DNA from: Aerococcaceae bacterium zg-1292
GTDB lineage: Bacteria; Bacillota; Bacilli; Lactobacillales; Aerococcaceae
Direction of reading: 5' to 3'
DNA: 64,000 nucleotides
NCBI GenBank assembly: GCA_016126655.1
Contig: CP065955.1
Span: forward strand, 62,001 to 126,000
Part shown: in pieces, positions 26,242 to 35,299 of the stretch
Position numbering within the stretch: the stretch's first letter is position 1
Layout: every line of letters begins with the position of its first letter
The notes under the pieces: generated by a model
Database searches by the model: none
Told to the model about the DNA's origin: nothing
What the model saw: the letters and a program-made list of their open reading frames with translations, nothing else
Position numbers and translations under genes: made by a program

Positions 26242-27120
26242 ATGCAGCAACAAAAGAGTTTTGCAGCAAATGAACAAGGGACGCTATATTTAGTTCCGAC
26301 ACCTATTGGTAATTTAGATGATATGACCTTTCGAGCGGTCGCTCAGTTAAACGCTGTGCAATTGATTTTAGCAGAAGATACGCGTCATACGATAAAATTA
26401 CTGAATCATTTTCATATTGAGACAGCCATGCAGAGTTTTCACGAACATAGTCCAGCAACTCAGGTTGATAAATATGTGACGATGTTGCAGCAGGGTACCG
26501 ATATCGCCTTAGTGTCTGATGCGGGTATGCCGCTTATTAATGACCCAGGGCACCCACTCGTTCAAGCAGTGTTAAAAGCAGGTGTTTCGGTGGTTGCATT
26601 ACCCGGTGCCAATGCTGCTTTAACAGCTTTAGTAGCCTCAGGTCTACCGGCGGAATGTTTTACGTATTATGGTTTTTTTCCACGTGATACAAAAGGTCAA
26701 AAACAAATATTGACCTTAGTTGGTGAACGTTTAGAGACAGCCATTTTTTATGAATCGCCGTATCGGGTATCAAAATCTATGGCGGTGATGAAAAAGCATT
26801 TACATCCAGATACCCAAGTTGTGGTGGCACGTGAATTAACAAAGCAATACGAAGAATATCTACGGGGCACATTGGAACAAGTGGATGGGTGGTTAAATGG
26901 TCATGAAATAAAGGGTGAATGCGTCCTGTTAATCGAAGGAGGAAAAGCATTGGAATCCAGTAGTGAGAGTGTCATTGACCAGACATTGCCGCTACATGAG
27001 CAAGTGACTCAGTATATGCAGGCCTTTCAAGTATCGTCAAAAGAAGCGATTAAGGAAGTAGCAAAAGTCAATCAAGTGCGCAAACAAGTCGTCTATCAAG
27101 CGTATCACGAAACGGTTTAG
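26242..27120 (+). CDS. rsmI: 16S rRNA 2'-O-ribose C1402 methyltransferase
   Basis: A 292-residue tetrapyrrole-methylase-fold enzyme. LYLVPTPIGNLDDMTFRAV opens the fold, ILAEDTRHT, SDAGMPLINDPGHPLVQ and PGANAALTALVASGL follow. It methylates C1402 of 16S rRNA. GGGAG precedes ATG 26242; upstream frame codons overlap the GIY-YIG gene. Confidence 0.96.
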   Translation: MQQQKSFAANEQGTLYLVPTPIGNLDDMTFRAVAQLNAVQLILAEDTRHTIKLLNHFHIETAMQSFHEHSPATQVDKYVTMLQQGTDIALVSDAGMPLINDPGHPLVQAVLKAGVSVVALPGANAALTALVASGLPAECFTYYGFFPRDTKGQKQILTLVGERLETAIFYESPYRVSKSMAVMKKHLHPDTQVVVARELTKQYEEYLRGTLEQVDGWLNGHEIKGECVLLIEGGKALESSSESVIDQTLPLHEQVTQYMQAFQVSSKEAIKEVAKVNQVRKQVVYQAYHETV

Positions 27121-27132
27121 GAGGGGGCGCCG

Positions 27133-28137
27133 ATGTTATATTGGTGGTTAGCCACTATTTTTTTCCTATTGACTATCATCGGTATAAAGATGCCATCGCC
27201 TATCGTTCACCCGGTTGTATGCGGTATGTACGGGATAACGAATCTAATTATGGCACTATTTTACACGAGTAATTGGTTGCCTATTTTTATGATGCGTTAT
27301 TTTTTATATAGCATGAGTGTGTTTTTACTCGTTGTTGTACCCTTTATTTTATTAGCATTGGCGATTTTGATTCTCATGCGTGAAATACGTGGTCAGCAAT
27401 TGGTTTGGCGTCAATACAGTAATATTGCGTTAGCGATATTAATATTATTATTTTGTGGTTATAGCTTGGGAGATGTGTTGCGGATACGACAAATGCAAAT
27501 GTCGGTAATGATTAGTTTATACAGTACGATTGCGATATTCTTAACTGCGCTCTTCATTAGTTATGTTATCATTACGCAAGTTATTAAATTATGGAACCGA
27601 CCACAGAATGCACCGCTGATTATGGTACTAGGCACTGAAATTGATGATGAAGGACAAGTGCAAAATGATTTACGCAGACGATTAGACAAAGCGTTTGCCT
27701 ACTATCAACAGTTAAGTAAAGAGCAACAAGCGCAAGTGTTGTTTCTCGTATCTGGTGGGAATCCAACTGCCGAAGGGATAACCGAAGCAGAAGGTATGAG
27801 TCATTATTTATTAAATCAAGGTGTTTTAGAACATCAAATTATTAAAGAACCATCCGCGAGAAATACAGATGAAAACTTTAAATTTGCGCGACCTTTTATT
27901 GTACATGCTGGACGTCAGCGTTCACTCGTTGTAGTAACAAGTCACTATCATCTCGCACGTTCGGCCTACTACGCATTTAAATACGGGTTAAAGGCATATT
28001 TTGTAGGTGCTAGAACAAACTGGATTGCGTGGCCATATTCATCCGTTCGTGAATATTTAGCATTACTTTTGTTGACGAAGGAAGTTAGTTTTTTATCAAT
28101 ACTATATATTATTATTGTGGCACTATTAGAAGTTTAA
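27133..28137 (+). CDS. YdcF-family membrane protein (DUF218)
   Basis: A 334-residue protein with about six membrane helices in the first 150 residues and a DUF218 domain (about 160-320): PLIMVLGTEI, VSGGNPTAEGITEAEGM, SARNTDENFKFARPFI, VVVTSHYHLARSAYYA. Members such as SanA and ElyC act in envelope biogenesis; the reaction is unproven. A final hydrophobic stretch may be a C-terminal anchor. AGGAGGGGG precedes the ATG. Confidence 0.88.
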   Translation: MLYWWLATIFFLLTIIGIKMPSPIVHPVVCGMYGITNLIMALFYTSNWLPIFMMRYFLYSMSVFLLVVVPFILLALAILILMREIRGQQLVWRQYSNIALAILILLFCGYSLGDVLRIRQMQMSVMISLYSTIAIFLTALFISYVIITQVIKLWNRPQNAPLIMVLGTEIDDEGQVQNDLRRRLDKAFAYYQQLSKEQQAQVLFLVSGGNPTAEGITEAEGMSHYLLNQGVLEHQIIKEPSARNTDENFKFARPFIVHAGRQRSLVVVTSHYHLARSAYYAFKYGLKAYFVGARTNWIAWPYSSVREYLALLLLTKEVSFLSILYIIIVALLEV

Positions 28138-28138
28138 T

Positions 28139-28262
28139 CATAGTGCGAGCGCGGGTGCCCTGACTTGAACCACTGGAGCAGAGGTTGTCGAAGCGCAATA
28201 AGCGCTTCAAGAGCAAAGCGAAGTGGAGGTCAAGCCAAGCCGAGCGAGCCAGAATTAGGAGG
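28139..28262 (+). repeat. CL repeat upstream of small acidic gene
   Basis: A well-kept copy: CATAGTGCGAGCGCGGG, CTGACTTGAACCACTGGAGC, the inner hairpin GAAGCGC-AATA-AGCGCTTC, GAAGTGGAGGTCAAG, GAGCCAGAATTAGGAGG. The ACTTGA/TCAAG and CCACT/AGTGG pairs are intact. Confidence 0.9.
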
Positions 28263-28269
28263 AAACATT

Positions 28270-28446
28270 ATGGCATTAAAAGATGAAGATACATTAATGA
28301 AACGAAAAAAAGAATTGGAAGAAGCGATGAATAATCTTGGTTTGGTTATTGAATCAGACGAGGAAGATGACGTAGATGAACTAGCGAGTCTATTTGAAAT
28401 GGATGAAGACGTATTAAAAGAAATGGAGCAAAAAAAGCGTGACTAA
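28270..28446 (+). CDS. Small acidic protein, unknown
   Basis: A 58-residue, highly charged, probably coiled protein (ESDEEDDVDELASLFEMDED) with no known family that I recognise. It has a good ribosome binding site from the CL repeat, and its end overlaps the start of tag by eight bases, so it is likely translated and coupled to tag. Confidence 0.65.
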   Translation: MALKDEDTLMKRKKELEEAMNNLGLVIESDEEDDVDELASLFEMDEDVLKEMEQKKRD

Positions 28447-28984
28447 ACGTTGTCAATGGGTAGAAGGGAAGCCGGATTACTATATTGCTTATCATGACCA
28501 TGTGTGGGGTAAACCGGAACATGATGATAGCGCATTGTTTCGCTGGTTGATTTTGGAGATGTTTCATATTGGTTTATCGTGGCAATTAGTACTATCAAAG
28601 CAAACGCATTTTGATGAAGCCTTTGATGCGTTTGATTATCAAAAAATTGCTACCTATGATGAGCAAAAAATTACTGCACTACTTGAAAATAAAGGAATTA
28701 TTCGTCATCGTGGTAAAATTCAAGCCGCAATAACCAATGCACAAGCATTTATGAATGTTCAGGAACAATATGGTTCGTTTGATGCATTTATTTGGAGCTT
28801 TACAAATGGTGAAACAATTGTTAAGGCACAAGATGTTCATATAACCCAAAATGATTTAAGTGCCCAAGTAACTAAAGCCTTGAAGAGACATGGTTTTAAA
28901 TTTTTAGGTTCGGTCACTATCTATTCCTATTTACAGGCAATTGGTGTGGTCAATGACCATGATTTTGATTGTGATTTTAGGTAA
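28439..28984 (+). CDS. tag: DNA-3-methyladenine glycosylase I
   Basis: A 181-residue Tag enzyme, which removes 3-methyladenine from DNA. CQWVEGKPDYYIAYHDHVWGKPEHDD is the conserved start (zinc Cys at 5 with the later His/Cys), LFRWLILEMFHIGLSWQLVLSK and the end YSYLQAIGVVNDHDFDC complete it. The GTG start overlaps the upstream gene. Confidence 0.96.
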   Translation: MTKRCQWVEGKPDYYIAYHDHVWGKPEHDDSALFRWLILEMFHIGLSWQLVLSKQTHFDEAFDAFDYQKIATYDEQKITALLENKGIIRHRGKIQAAITNAQAFMNVQEQYGSFDAFIWSFTNGETIVKAQDVHITQNDLSAQVTKALKRHGFKFLGSVTIYSYLQAIGVVNDHDFDCDFR

Positions 28985-29014
28985 GTGATTGAGTAAATGG
29001 GAGTAGAGAGTAGA

Positions 29015-29120
29015 TAAACACAGTGGTGCATCGACACTTTGATTTGAATTAGTAAAGGATGTCACTGTTTTAAGCATTTTTAAAGAATGAGCATCTATAC
29101 AACGCAAGTCATTCAGAAAA
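29015..29120 (+). repeat. CL repeat, degenerate
   Basis: CAGTGGTGCATCG, CACTTTGATTTGAATTAG, and AACGCAAGTCATTCAGAAAA follow the repeat order, with most pairing lost. Confidence 0.4.
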
Positions 29121-29218
29121 GCGTGTGGCGTCCTGACTGGAATTATTTAGCGTGTGAGCGTGCAAAGAAAGGTTCGGATGTGGATGTCACGTTAACGTGA
29201 GTGAGTCAGAAAAGGAGT
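29121..29218 (+). repeat. CL repeat upstream of YhcH-family gene
   Basis: A short copy: GCGTCCTGACTGGAATTATTTAGC, a reduced inner part, GGATGTGGATGTCACG, and AGTGAGTCAGAAAAGGAG. It supplies the AAGGAG used by the next gene. Confidence 0.6.
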
Positions 29219-29223
29219 TAACC

Positions 29224-29667
29224 ATGATTTTAGATTATCTAACAAATTTACCGCGATATGCAGCTATTATTCCACGTTTTGAACAATTTTCAAATACGAT
29301 TATGGAAGTAGCACAATTGCCACTCGGTAGAACAGATTTAACAGATGTTGATTTTATTAATGTGATGACCGGAGAAACTTTACCGCTAGATAAAGGAATG
29401 TTGGAGTACCATCGCGATTATTTAGATATTCAAATTATTCTAAGTGGTCAAGAAGTGATGAAGTGGCAAAATATTCATCATTTAAACGAAAAAGTTACTT
29501 ATGATGCAGCGAAAGATATTGGTTTTTTAGACGGTGAGGGCGAATGTGTCACAATTAAAGAAGGGATGTTTTATCTAGTCTTTCCTGAAGATGCACACTT
29601 ACCAAGTAGTCATATTGACCAGCCAAATACTTACAAAAAAGCAGTTGTAAAAATAAAAGTAAATTAA
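29224..29667 (+). CDS. YhcH/YjgK/YiaL-family protein
   Basis: A 147-residue cupin-like protein of the YhcH/YjgK/YiaL family (EYHRDYLDIQIILSGQEVMKW, FYLVFPEDAHLPSSHI, KKAVVKIKV). Characterised members act on sialic-acid or uronate sugars as anomerases or hydrolase subunits; no sugar gene is close, so the substrate is open. ATG 29224 with AAGGAG is preferred to the GTG 29197 in the same frame. Confidence 0.85.
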   Translation: MILDYLTNLPRYAAIIPRFEQFSNTIMEVAQLPLGRTDLTDVDFINVMTGETLPLDKGMLEYHRDYLDIQIILSGQEVMKWQNIHHLNEKVTYDAAKDIGFLDGEGECVTIKEGMFYLVFPEDAHLPSSHIDQPNTYKKAVVKIKVN

Positions 29668-29795
29668 TCACGATTTTTTAGGTTCATTTTAATTTTTGGG
29701 GCTATACTAAGAGTATCAAAAGTGATTAACACATCATAACTCAACTCTCTCTCTCCCAAAATAATTATTTTAATGGTTAATCACATAATATGACT

Positions 29796-29831
29796 AAAAA
29801 AAGCATCCGAATACAGCGGATGCTTTTTTAG
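29796..29831 (+). terminator. Bidirectional terminator
   Basis: AAAAAAGCATCCG pairs with CGGATGCTTTTTT around ATACAG. It lies between the convergent YhcH-family and nucleoside deoxyribosyltransferase genes. Confidence 0.92.
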
Positions 29832-29853
29832 TTTGGAAAATACTTTCAAACCA

Positions 29854-30333
29854 TTATTTTAATAATCGTAAAATCGCATTTGGGACATCTCGACTACTGT
29901 TGACGATGGTGCCGTTTAATTTGATGAGCCCCACTGTATAGAGATTAACATAACTGAACTGAGACTCAGCGATTTCTTGTAAGGCAGCAATTTTTTGCGG
30001 ATTGGTCGCACCTTGTTGACGAGAATCGGTGTATAAGCCTATAATTGGGATACCAGCTTGATAGGCGACACCAATTTCAGAAGCGACACCGGGGTCTATG
30101 AGTTGCCCGTCTAATACAGCTAGTAGAATATCGCTTTCTAAGACTGCTTGTGTATCGAGTTTAGCAATCATGGTTGAGTCGGCGTAGGCATTTTTGTCAT
30201 TGATTTCACCTTGTTCTTGCGGTAAGAAAATTTCTAGTTGCGGAATAGCTTGACGAATGTCAGCGGCTAATTTTGCATTAAAGGCAACTTCCATTTCAGT
30301 AAATAGTGGGCTAGCAAAGTAAAGTTTTGGCAT
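29854..30333 (-). CDS. Nucleoside 2-deoxyribosyltransferase
   Basis: A 159-residue enzyme: KLYFASPLFTEMEVAFN at the start, DSDILLAVLDG-like ESDILLAVLDGQLIDPGVASEIGVAYQAGIPIIGLYTD (substrate Asp and catalytic Glu in SEIG), and NLYTVGLI at the end. It transfers deoxyribose between bases in purine/pyrimidine salvage. ATG 30333 with GGAGGTG is used; the longer frame includes unlikely leader codons. Confidence 0.93.
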   Translation of the reverse strand: MPKLYFASPLFTEMEVAFNAKLAADIRQAIPQLEIFLPQEQGEINDKNAYADSTMIAKLDTQAVLESDILLAVLDGQLIDPGVASEIGVAYQAGIPIIGLYTDSRQQGATNPQKIAALQEIAESQFSYVNLYTVGLIKLNGTIVNSSRDVPNAILRLLK

Positions 30334-30525
30334 AAAGCACCTCCAGTTAAAGTTTAAAGGACAATAATTAGGCCTTTTATATTCTATTATAGAAGCTGTA
30401 GAGTAAGGTGCAAGCAATAATATGTACATTAGTGGGTTGACTAAGTTAATGTTCGTCATTGGTATGATGGAAGTATCTCAGTTAAACGTCTTCTACTTCC
30501 GCGGTATACCGAATAAAATTAACAT

Positions 30526-30555
30526 TTGTATCCCTTCTGATGGATGTGTTATAAT
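30526..30555 (+). promoter_or_regulatory. efp promoter
   Basis: TTGTAT (30526-30531), an 18-base spacer and TATAAT (30550-30555) stand 39 bases before the ATG. Confidence 0.7.
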
Positions 30556-30593
30556 GGACGAGTGAAAAAATGAATAAAGGGGACATAATAATT

Positions 30594-31157
30594 ATGATTT
30601 CTGCAGTAGATTTAAGAGCAGGTATGACCATTGTACAAGACGGTAAATTAATTCGTGTATTAGAAGCGAGTCACCACAAACCAGGTAAAGGAAATACAAT
30701 CATGCGTATGAAATTACGTGATGTTCGTACAGGTGCGACGTATGATACAACTTTCCGTCCAGATGAAAAATTTGAACGTGCATTTATTGAAACAAAAACC
30801 GTTCAATACTTATATAGCATGGGTGACGTTGCGTCATTTATGGATTTAGAAACATACGAACAATATGAATTACCTGTTGATTCAATTGAACGCGAATTGA
30901 AATTCTTATTAGAAAATATGGAAGCAAAAATTCAATTCTTTGGTACTGAAGTTATTGGTGTTGAATTACCAAGTACAGTAGTATTAACAGTTGCAGAAAC
31001 TCAACCATCCATTAAAGGTGCGACGGTTACAGGTTCAGGTAAACCAGCAACAATGGAAACAGGTTTAGTAGTAAACGTCCCAGACTTTATCGAAGCTGGT
31101 GAATCATTAGAAATTAATACTAGTGAAGGTACGTATATGCGTCGTGCTCAAAAATAA
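30594..31157 (+). CDS. efp: Translation elongation factor P
   Basis: A 187-residue EF-P that relieves ribosome stalling at polyproline stretches. Three beta domains are visible: a KOW-like part (1-63) with HHKPGKGN, in which the conserved Lys at the loop tip is modified in other species, then OB (about 65-127) and C-terminal OB (130-187). ATG 30594 follows AAAGGGGAC. Codon use is highly biased as for abundant proteins. Confidence 0.97.
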   Translation: MISAVDLRAGMTIVQDGKLIRVLEASHHKPGKGNTIMRMKLRDVRTGATYDTTFRPDEKFERAFIETKTVQYLYSMGDVASFMDLETYEQYELPVDSIERELKFLLENMEAKIQFFGTEVIGVELPSTVVLTVAETQPSIKGATVTGSGKPATMETGLVVNVPDFIEAGESLEINTSEGTYMRRAQK

Positions 31158-31235
31158 TGAGTGATAAACCATTGATTACTAATGGTTACGTACATTATTT
31201 GATGTAGTATGTATCGTGACTAATCATTAGTCTAT

Positions 31236-31297
31236 AAAAAAAGAGTTGAGTCGTTGAGGGTAGTATCATCTATCCCGATGATTCAACTCTCTTTTTG
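31236..31297 (+). terminator. Terminator after efp
   Basis: AAAGAGTTGA...GGGTAG pairs with CTATCCC...TCAACTCTCTTTTT, a long stem with a few bulges. Confidence 0.88.
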
Positions 31298-31304
31298 AGT
31301 AAAA

Positions 31305-31428
31305 CACAGTGTAAGCACGGTGTCCTGATTTGAACTACTGGAGAAAGACACCGAAGTGCGAGAATCGCACTCAGAGGATGTTTGTGAAGTGGATGTCATT
31401 TCAGCGAGTTGGAACCCAAATAAGGAGC
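31305..31428 (+). repeat. CL repeat upstream of unknown gene
   Basis: CAGTGTAAGCACGG, CCTGATTTGAACTACTGGAG, the inner hairpin AGTGCGAGAATCGCACT (class B type), TGTGAAGTGGATGTCA, GGAACCCAAATAAGGAG. The ribosome binding site of the next gene is its 3' end. Confidence 0.8.
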
Positions 31429-31432
31429 GTTG

Positions 31433-32077
31433 ATGGAAATGCAAAAAATGATTCAGATGATGGAAAAATTTATTCAGTATCACGGACAAAAATATATCGC
31501 GCCGCACAAAGCAGGTGATGAAGAAGAATATATGTTGCAGTTTAAGCATGATGGAGGAGCTGCGCGTAAAGCTTTTCAACAGATTGTAAAGGCAATTGAA
31601 CAAAAAGATTTGCCATTAAAGGCTCAGCGGACAAGTAATTGGATGAATCAAGCACAAATAGCACGTGCGTATTTTTATTGTTTTTTCCGACATCCAGATG
31701 ATTTGTTAAGTCAACCGGGGATGGCACTACGTTTATTACAAGAAGGCGACCTATTAGGTATTTCGTGGGAAGTAAGTGTGCTGGAGCGTACGCGGAGAGA
31801 AGACAGTCTACCTCAATTACATCGTGCGTTGGCATTACCAATCTCAGCACCGACCTATTATTTAGCGTATCAAAATGGTATTGAAACACTGTACGAAGGG
31901 ACAGAAACCAATCGTCAATACTTACGTGAAGCGTTAGCTGAGCAGAACATCCGTAAAGTCTTGATAAAAGAGAACATTGGGTATCTGACTGCATTTGATA
32001 GTGAGGAAGCCTTTATCAATGCAGCACTTATCGTATTTGACCGATTATACAGCTATTATTTAGCGACAAAAGAGTAA
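31433..32077 (+). CDS. Conserved hypothetical protein
   Basis: A 214-residue soluble protein, no signal peptide. The first 60 residues are helical and Met/Gln rich; the rest is a mixed fold with YFYCFFRHPDDL, GDLLGISWEVSVLERTRRED and LPISAPTYYLAYQNG. I do not assign a family; a weak likeness to HI_0552-type proteins crossed my mind and was not confirmed. Start ATG 31433 is five bases from AAGGAG; ATG 31439 is possible. Confidence 0.6.
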   Translation: MEMQKMIQMMEKFIQYHGQKYIAPHKAGDEEEYMLQFKHDGGAARKAFQQIVKAIEQKDLPLKAQRTSNWMNQAQIARAYFYCFFRHPDDLLSQPGMALRLLQEGDLLGISWEVSVLERTRREDSLPQLHRALALPISAPTYYLAYQNGIETLYEGTETNRQYLREALAEQNIRKVLIKENIGYLTAFDSEEAFINAALIVFDRLYSYYLATKE

Positions 32078-32079
32078 CA

Positions 32080-32175
32080 GGACGCCCTAGTATGAAAATG
32101 CCATAAAATAGGAATGCTCAGGTGGCGTTTCAAGACGAATGCGAAGCGGACGGCATTGCAGGGTATTCGAACTAG
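32080..32175 (+). repeat. CL repeat, strongly degenerate
   Basis: GACGCCCTAGTATGAAAATGCC, GCATTGCAGGGT-type 3' arm and GAATGCGAAGCGGACGGC remain; ATGCC can pair with GGCAT at the expected spacing. It lies between the unknown gene and the terminator. Confidence 0.45.
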
Positions 32176-32181
32176 ATAGTA

Positions 32182-32232
32182 TAAAAGCCCGGTGGCTGCA
32201 CATTATTGACGTGCAGTCATCGGGTGTTTTTG
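32182..32232 (+). terminator. Bidirectional terminator
   Basis: AAAAGCCCGGTGGCTGCAC pairs with GTGCAGTCATCGGGTGTTTT around a nine-base loop. The right arm overlaps the last codons of the minus-strand hydrolase gene. Confidence 0.82.
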
Positions 32233-33102
32233 TTGAAACCATTTATTGATTCGGAAATTAATCAAGCCAAAAAACTCACTTTCAACGCCAGCAGCGTCTA
32301 GAGATAAATCATTGGTCATAATTACAAGTGCATAGGCAGGCTGCCCGTTTTGATAAAAGAGGCCAATATCATGGAAATACGCATCAAGGTGACCGTATTT
32401 GGCTGCCATGTTTTCATTAACGTAACGCTTCATCAACCAATCTTCTTGTGAATCCATCATAATATCGACAATATCGTCGTAAATTTTAGAGGAACCAACG
32501 CGAATAAGAATTCCTTCGAGTACACGAGCATTCACCATATTGAATTCATACAGTGACATATCGTCGATGTCTGCGCCACTAAATAATAATAAATCTTCGT
32601 GATAGTTACCGAAATTTCGATAATAATAATCTGTTAATAAATTCCACGCAGTGTTATCAGAATTATGTAACATTTCGTAGATTAAGTCTGAAATCGGATA
32701 GCTTGCTTGAATATCACCATTGGTAATATTTCCTCCGCCCTCTTCAAAAAGTGCTTCGTTATAGGGAATCTGAGTGTCAGGCGTTAAGTATCCATCGCTG
32801 ATTAGATTGGTGTAAAGAGCAGCAGTACCTACTTTTGATGTGCTGGCAGCTAACATTGGTTGCCATTCATTGAGATAGTGATGTTCTTCGTTTAAAAAAT
32901 CATAGTAGGCGATTGAAACATTATCAGTATTGTATCCTAACTCTTTAACGGTTTCTGAAATAATCTGCTCAAAACTTTTACCATTGACAGCGTATTTAGT
33001 GTCATAATTCTTATTTTCTGCTGCGTAAGCAGAGTGGTTTGGTAGTATCGTGATGACGATGATACACACCGTGATTAATAAGTGAAAAAAGCGACGCGCC
33101 AT
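32203..33102 (-). CDS. Secreted serine hydrolase, class A beta-lactamase fold
   Basis: A 299-residue exported protein: signal peptide (1-27, cleavage near AYAA-EN), then a class A beta-lactamase/transpeptidase-like domain. The catalytic SxxK is in AASTSKVGT, SDN is present in HNSDNTAWN, and the third motif reads KYG instead of KTG. The missing omega-loop signature and the KYG motif argue against a true beta-lactamase; a role in cell-wall turnover is more likely. Confidence 0.85.
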   Translation of the reverse strand: MARRFFHLLITVCIIVITILPNHSAYAAENKNYDTKYAVNGKSFEQIISETVKELGYNTDNVSIAYYDFLNEEHHYLNEWQPMLAASTSKVGTAALYTNLISDGYLTPDTQIPYNEALFEEGGGNITNGDIQASYPISDLIYEMLHNSDNTAWNLLTDYYYRNFGNYHEDLLLFSGADIDDMSLYEFNMVNARVLEGILIRVGSSKIYDDIVDIMMDSQEDWLMKRYVNENMAAKYGHLDAYFHDIGLFYQNGQPAYALVIMTNDLSLDAAGVESEFFGLINFRINKWFQQKHPMTARQ

Positions 33103-33244
33103 TTAATATCCCCCAACTATCCTATTTGAAGTATTAAGTTATTCAACTCTCTATTTGAAAAGTATAGCACAAATTTTTCAGATTAAAAGTAGTTTTAGGA
33201 GGATATTTTTGTGCTAGGAAAGAGAGGAAGGGGGAGTTGCATCC

Positions 33245-33601
33245 CTACTCATCTATCTCTTCTTGGTCAGCGAGTTGTAGCGATAGCACATCGGTAATTT
33301 CAATTTGATAATAGTGCCTATCTGCACGTAACCCAATGAACGCAGGAGTTAGGTGAATAATCTCTCCGGTATGCAAGGTCTCCTTTAGTATAATGGTAAC
33401 ACGTAAGTGGTGAATGTACGCCTGCGATAGTAACAATAGTTTTTCATCCAAAGCCATACTATGAGTAAATTTGATAGTATGGCCATTATCGCAGTGGAGT
33501 GCTGACGTGTGTTCCGACAGAAAAAATCCCATCCATTTAGCCATTTTGCGATCTGCGTATAAACGTGCAGATTTAAAAGGTAAGTAGCTACGATTAATCA
33601 T
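33245..33601 (-). CDS. YolD-like protein of the SOS polymerase cassette
   Basis: A 118-residue protein beginning NRSYLPFKSARLYADRKMAKWMGFFLSEHT, the pattern of small YolD-like proteins encoded after Y-family polymerases in Firmicutes, which probably aid the polymerase. Its start overlaps the stop of the polymerase gene, so translation depends on the polymerase reading frame arriving intact. Confidence 0.75.
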   Translation of the reverse strand: MINRSYLPFKSARLYADRKMAKWMGFFLSEHTSALHCDNGHTIKFTHSMALDEKLLLLSQAYIHHLRVTIILKETLHTGEIIHLTPAFIGLRADRHYYQIEITDVLSLQLADQEEIDE

Positions 33602-34674
33602 TAGTTTAATCCATCCAATCCCCCTGCGGAATGGCCCCCAATGAGCTGACTACGCGTTCTAACACGAGAATTTTCCAGTAGCGAAGTAGCTTTTTGAACA
33701 GCTAGTCCACCGAAACGTTGTCGAATAGTGTCAATGGTACGTTCTAGGCGTTCCGTACGTTTAATTTCATCAGGGTCATCCCACAAAGTGTAATAAGTAT
33801 ATTGTTCATCAATCAATCCAGCATAACGAATTCCGATACTACGAACGCCGTGTCCATTATAATGTTTACGAAATAATGTTAATACATGATTCACTAGTAC
33901 TTTCGTTTGTTGTGTTGGGTCGATTGTTATTTGTGCGCGTAAACTTTTTTCTTTGTCAGCGTAACCGATATAAATCGCGACATTCGTCGTTTTTTTATGG
34001 ATACGGCGAATGCGAATAGCTACTTGTTCTGCCATTTCCGCTAGGACAACTTCAATGTCTTTTTGACGATAATAATTTTTCGGTAAAATCTGTGAATTGC
34101 CTAAGCCTTTCGCTTTAGGGCGATAGGGTTCAAGCACATTACTTTCGTCAACCCCATTAGCATGGAACCACAATTGTAGACCGATAACCCCTAGATGATG
34201 TTGTAAAACATCAGGATTAGCGTTAGCTAAGTCACGTATCGAATAAATTTTTAATTTGTTGAGACGCACTTCCGTTCGCTTGCCGATGCCCCAAAAATCT
34301 GTCATTTGTTTGATATTCCATACCTTTGATTCGACATCTTCGTATGACCAATTAGCACGCATCGTCGCATTTTTTTTGGCTTCATTATCGAGTGCGAGTT
34401 TGGCTAATAATGGATTGGCATTACTCATACCTACAGTGGAATAAATACCCGTTGCGTTCCAAATCGCGATTTGGATTTTTCTAGAAAGTTTATCTAAGCG
34501 CTCACGGCGTGATTCATCTAAATTGCGTTCGAAATAATCAAGTGAACGTGTTAAATCGATAAAGCCTTCATCAATAGAGTACGGAAGAATTTCATCTCTA
34601 GGAGCAAAATTTTCAAGCACTGACTGAATTTGTAGATTTCGTTCAATATATAGTCCCATGCGTGGTGGGACAAT
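33601..34674 (-). pseudogene. Y-family DNA polymerase (UvrX/UmuC-like), 3' exon
   Basis: 357 codons of a translesion polymerase. The frame is open from IVPPRMGLYIE (34674), includes the catalytic YSIDEGFIDLT in the palm, IGKRTEVRLNKL (helix-hairpin-helix), and a little-finger domain to the end. The only in-frame ATG is at 34659, inside the palm. The missing N-terminal 111 residues are encoded at 35806-36138, on the far side of the IStron. Whether RNA splicing joins the parts is unknown. Confidence 0.85.
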
Positions 34675-34869
34675 CAGTGTGTGCCGCGCCGCTACGAAAA
34701 ATATAAATCAATATTATCATTTCTTATTTTTATTACGTAACACCTTTCGGGTATCACTTCCTGTTTCTTCGTGTCCAATCTCGGTAGGAGTATGCTCCAC
34801 ACCTACTGTTATTTAATATAACACTTCACAGGTTTAAACTCCCCAGTAGCGATGGGTACTGATATCTTT

Positions 34870-34926
34870 TTATATCATTTGTAAATAACAAGCTTGTAAA
34901 TTCCTAGCAGCATTGAAGTCTATTCT
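34870..34926 (-). pseudogene. TnpB 3' remnant
   Basis: The frame RIDFNAARNLQA-CYLQMI-stop matches the end of IS607/IS605 TnpB nucleases (the D-x-NAARN stretch after the zinc ribbon). Everything upstream has been deleted and joined to tnpA. The 190 bases beyond, where TnpB elements encode their guide RNA, are still present. Confidence 0.6.
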
Positions 34927-35254
34927 TTTGGTAATTGTTACCAGAACCAATATCTTTAACAACATCAAATTGATACCTTTTAGTGTAAGCATAGGTTTTC
35001 AAGTGTTCAATTAGTGTTTCTAAATCATCCGATTGACTACGAATGGATACTCTCGCATAGAGTATTACTCGTTCTGCTCGTTTGTCTGTCGTTAACTTTC
35101 CAGTTAGTTCTAACACTTGTTCAGTAGAATAATACCTTGTTCATGTCTTAGTTATATGAGCGAGTATTCTTTTACCTTGTTCATGTAATTTCCACAAGTG
35201 ATGAGGGGTTATTCCGACTTCTTTTGCGAATTTATCAATTGAAATCAGTACCAT
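34904..35254 (-). pseudogene. IS607-type serine recombinase tnpA, decayed
   Basis: ATG 35254 opens an N-terminal MerR-like helix-turn-helix (ISIDKFAKEVGITPHHLWKLHEQGK), then TGA interrupts at KT-stop-TRYYSTEQV. The frame continues with the resolvase domain RVILYARVSIRSQSDDLETLIEHLK (catalytic Ser after RV) to KDIGSGNNYQ, where a deletion joins it to tnpB. It is inactive. Confidence 0.85.
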
Positions 35255-35299
35255 CAGTATTCATTCTTTCACTTTATTGTTAAGAATAATGTACCGCAT

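Noticed and set aside
32203-33102. True class A beta-lactamase
   Set aside because: SxxK and SDN are present but the omega-loop ExxLN is not evident and KTG is KYG; wall-related hydrolase is safer.
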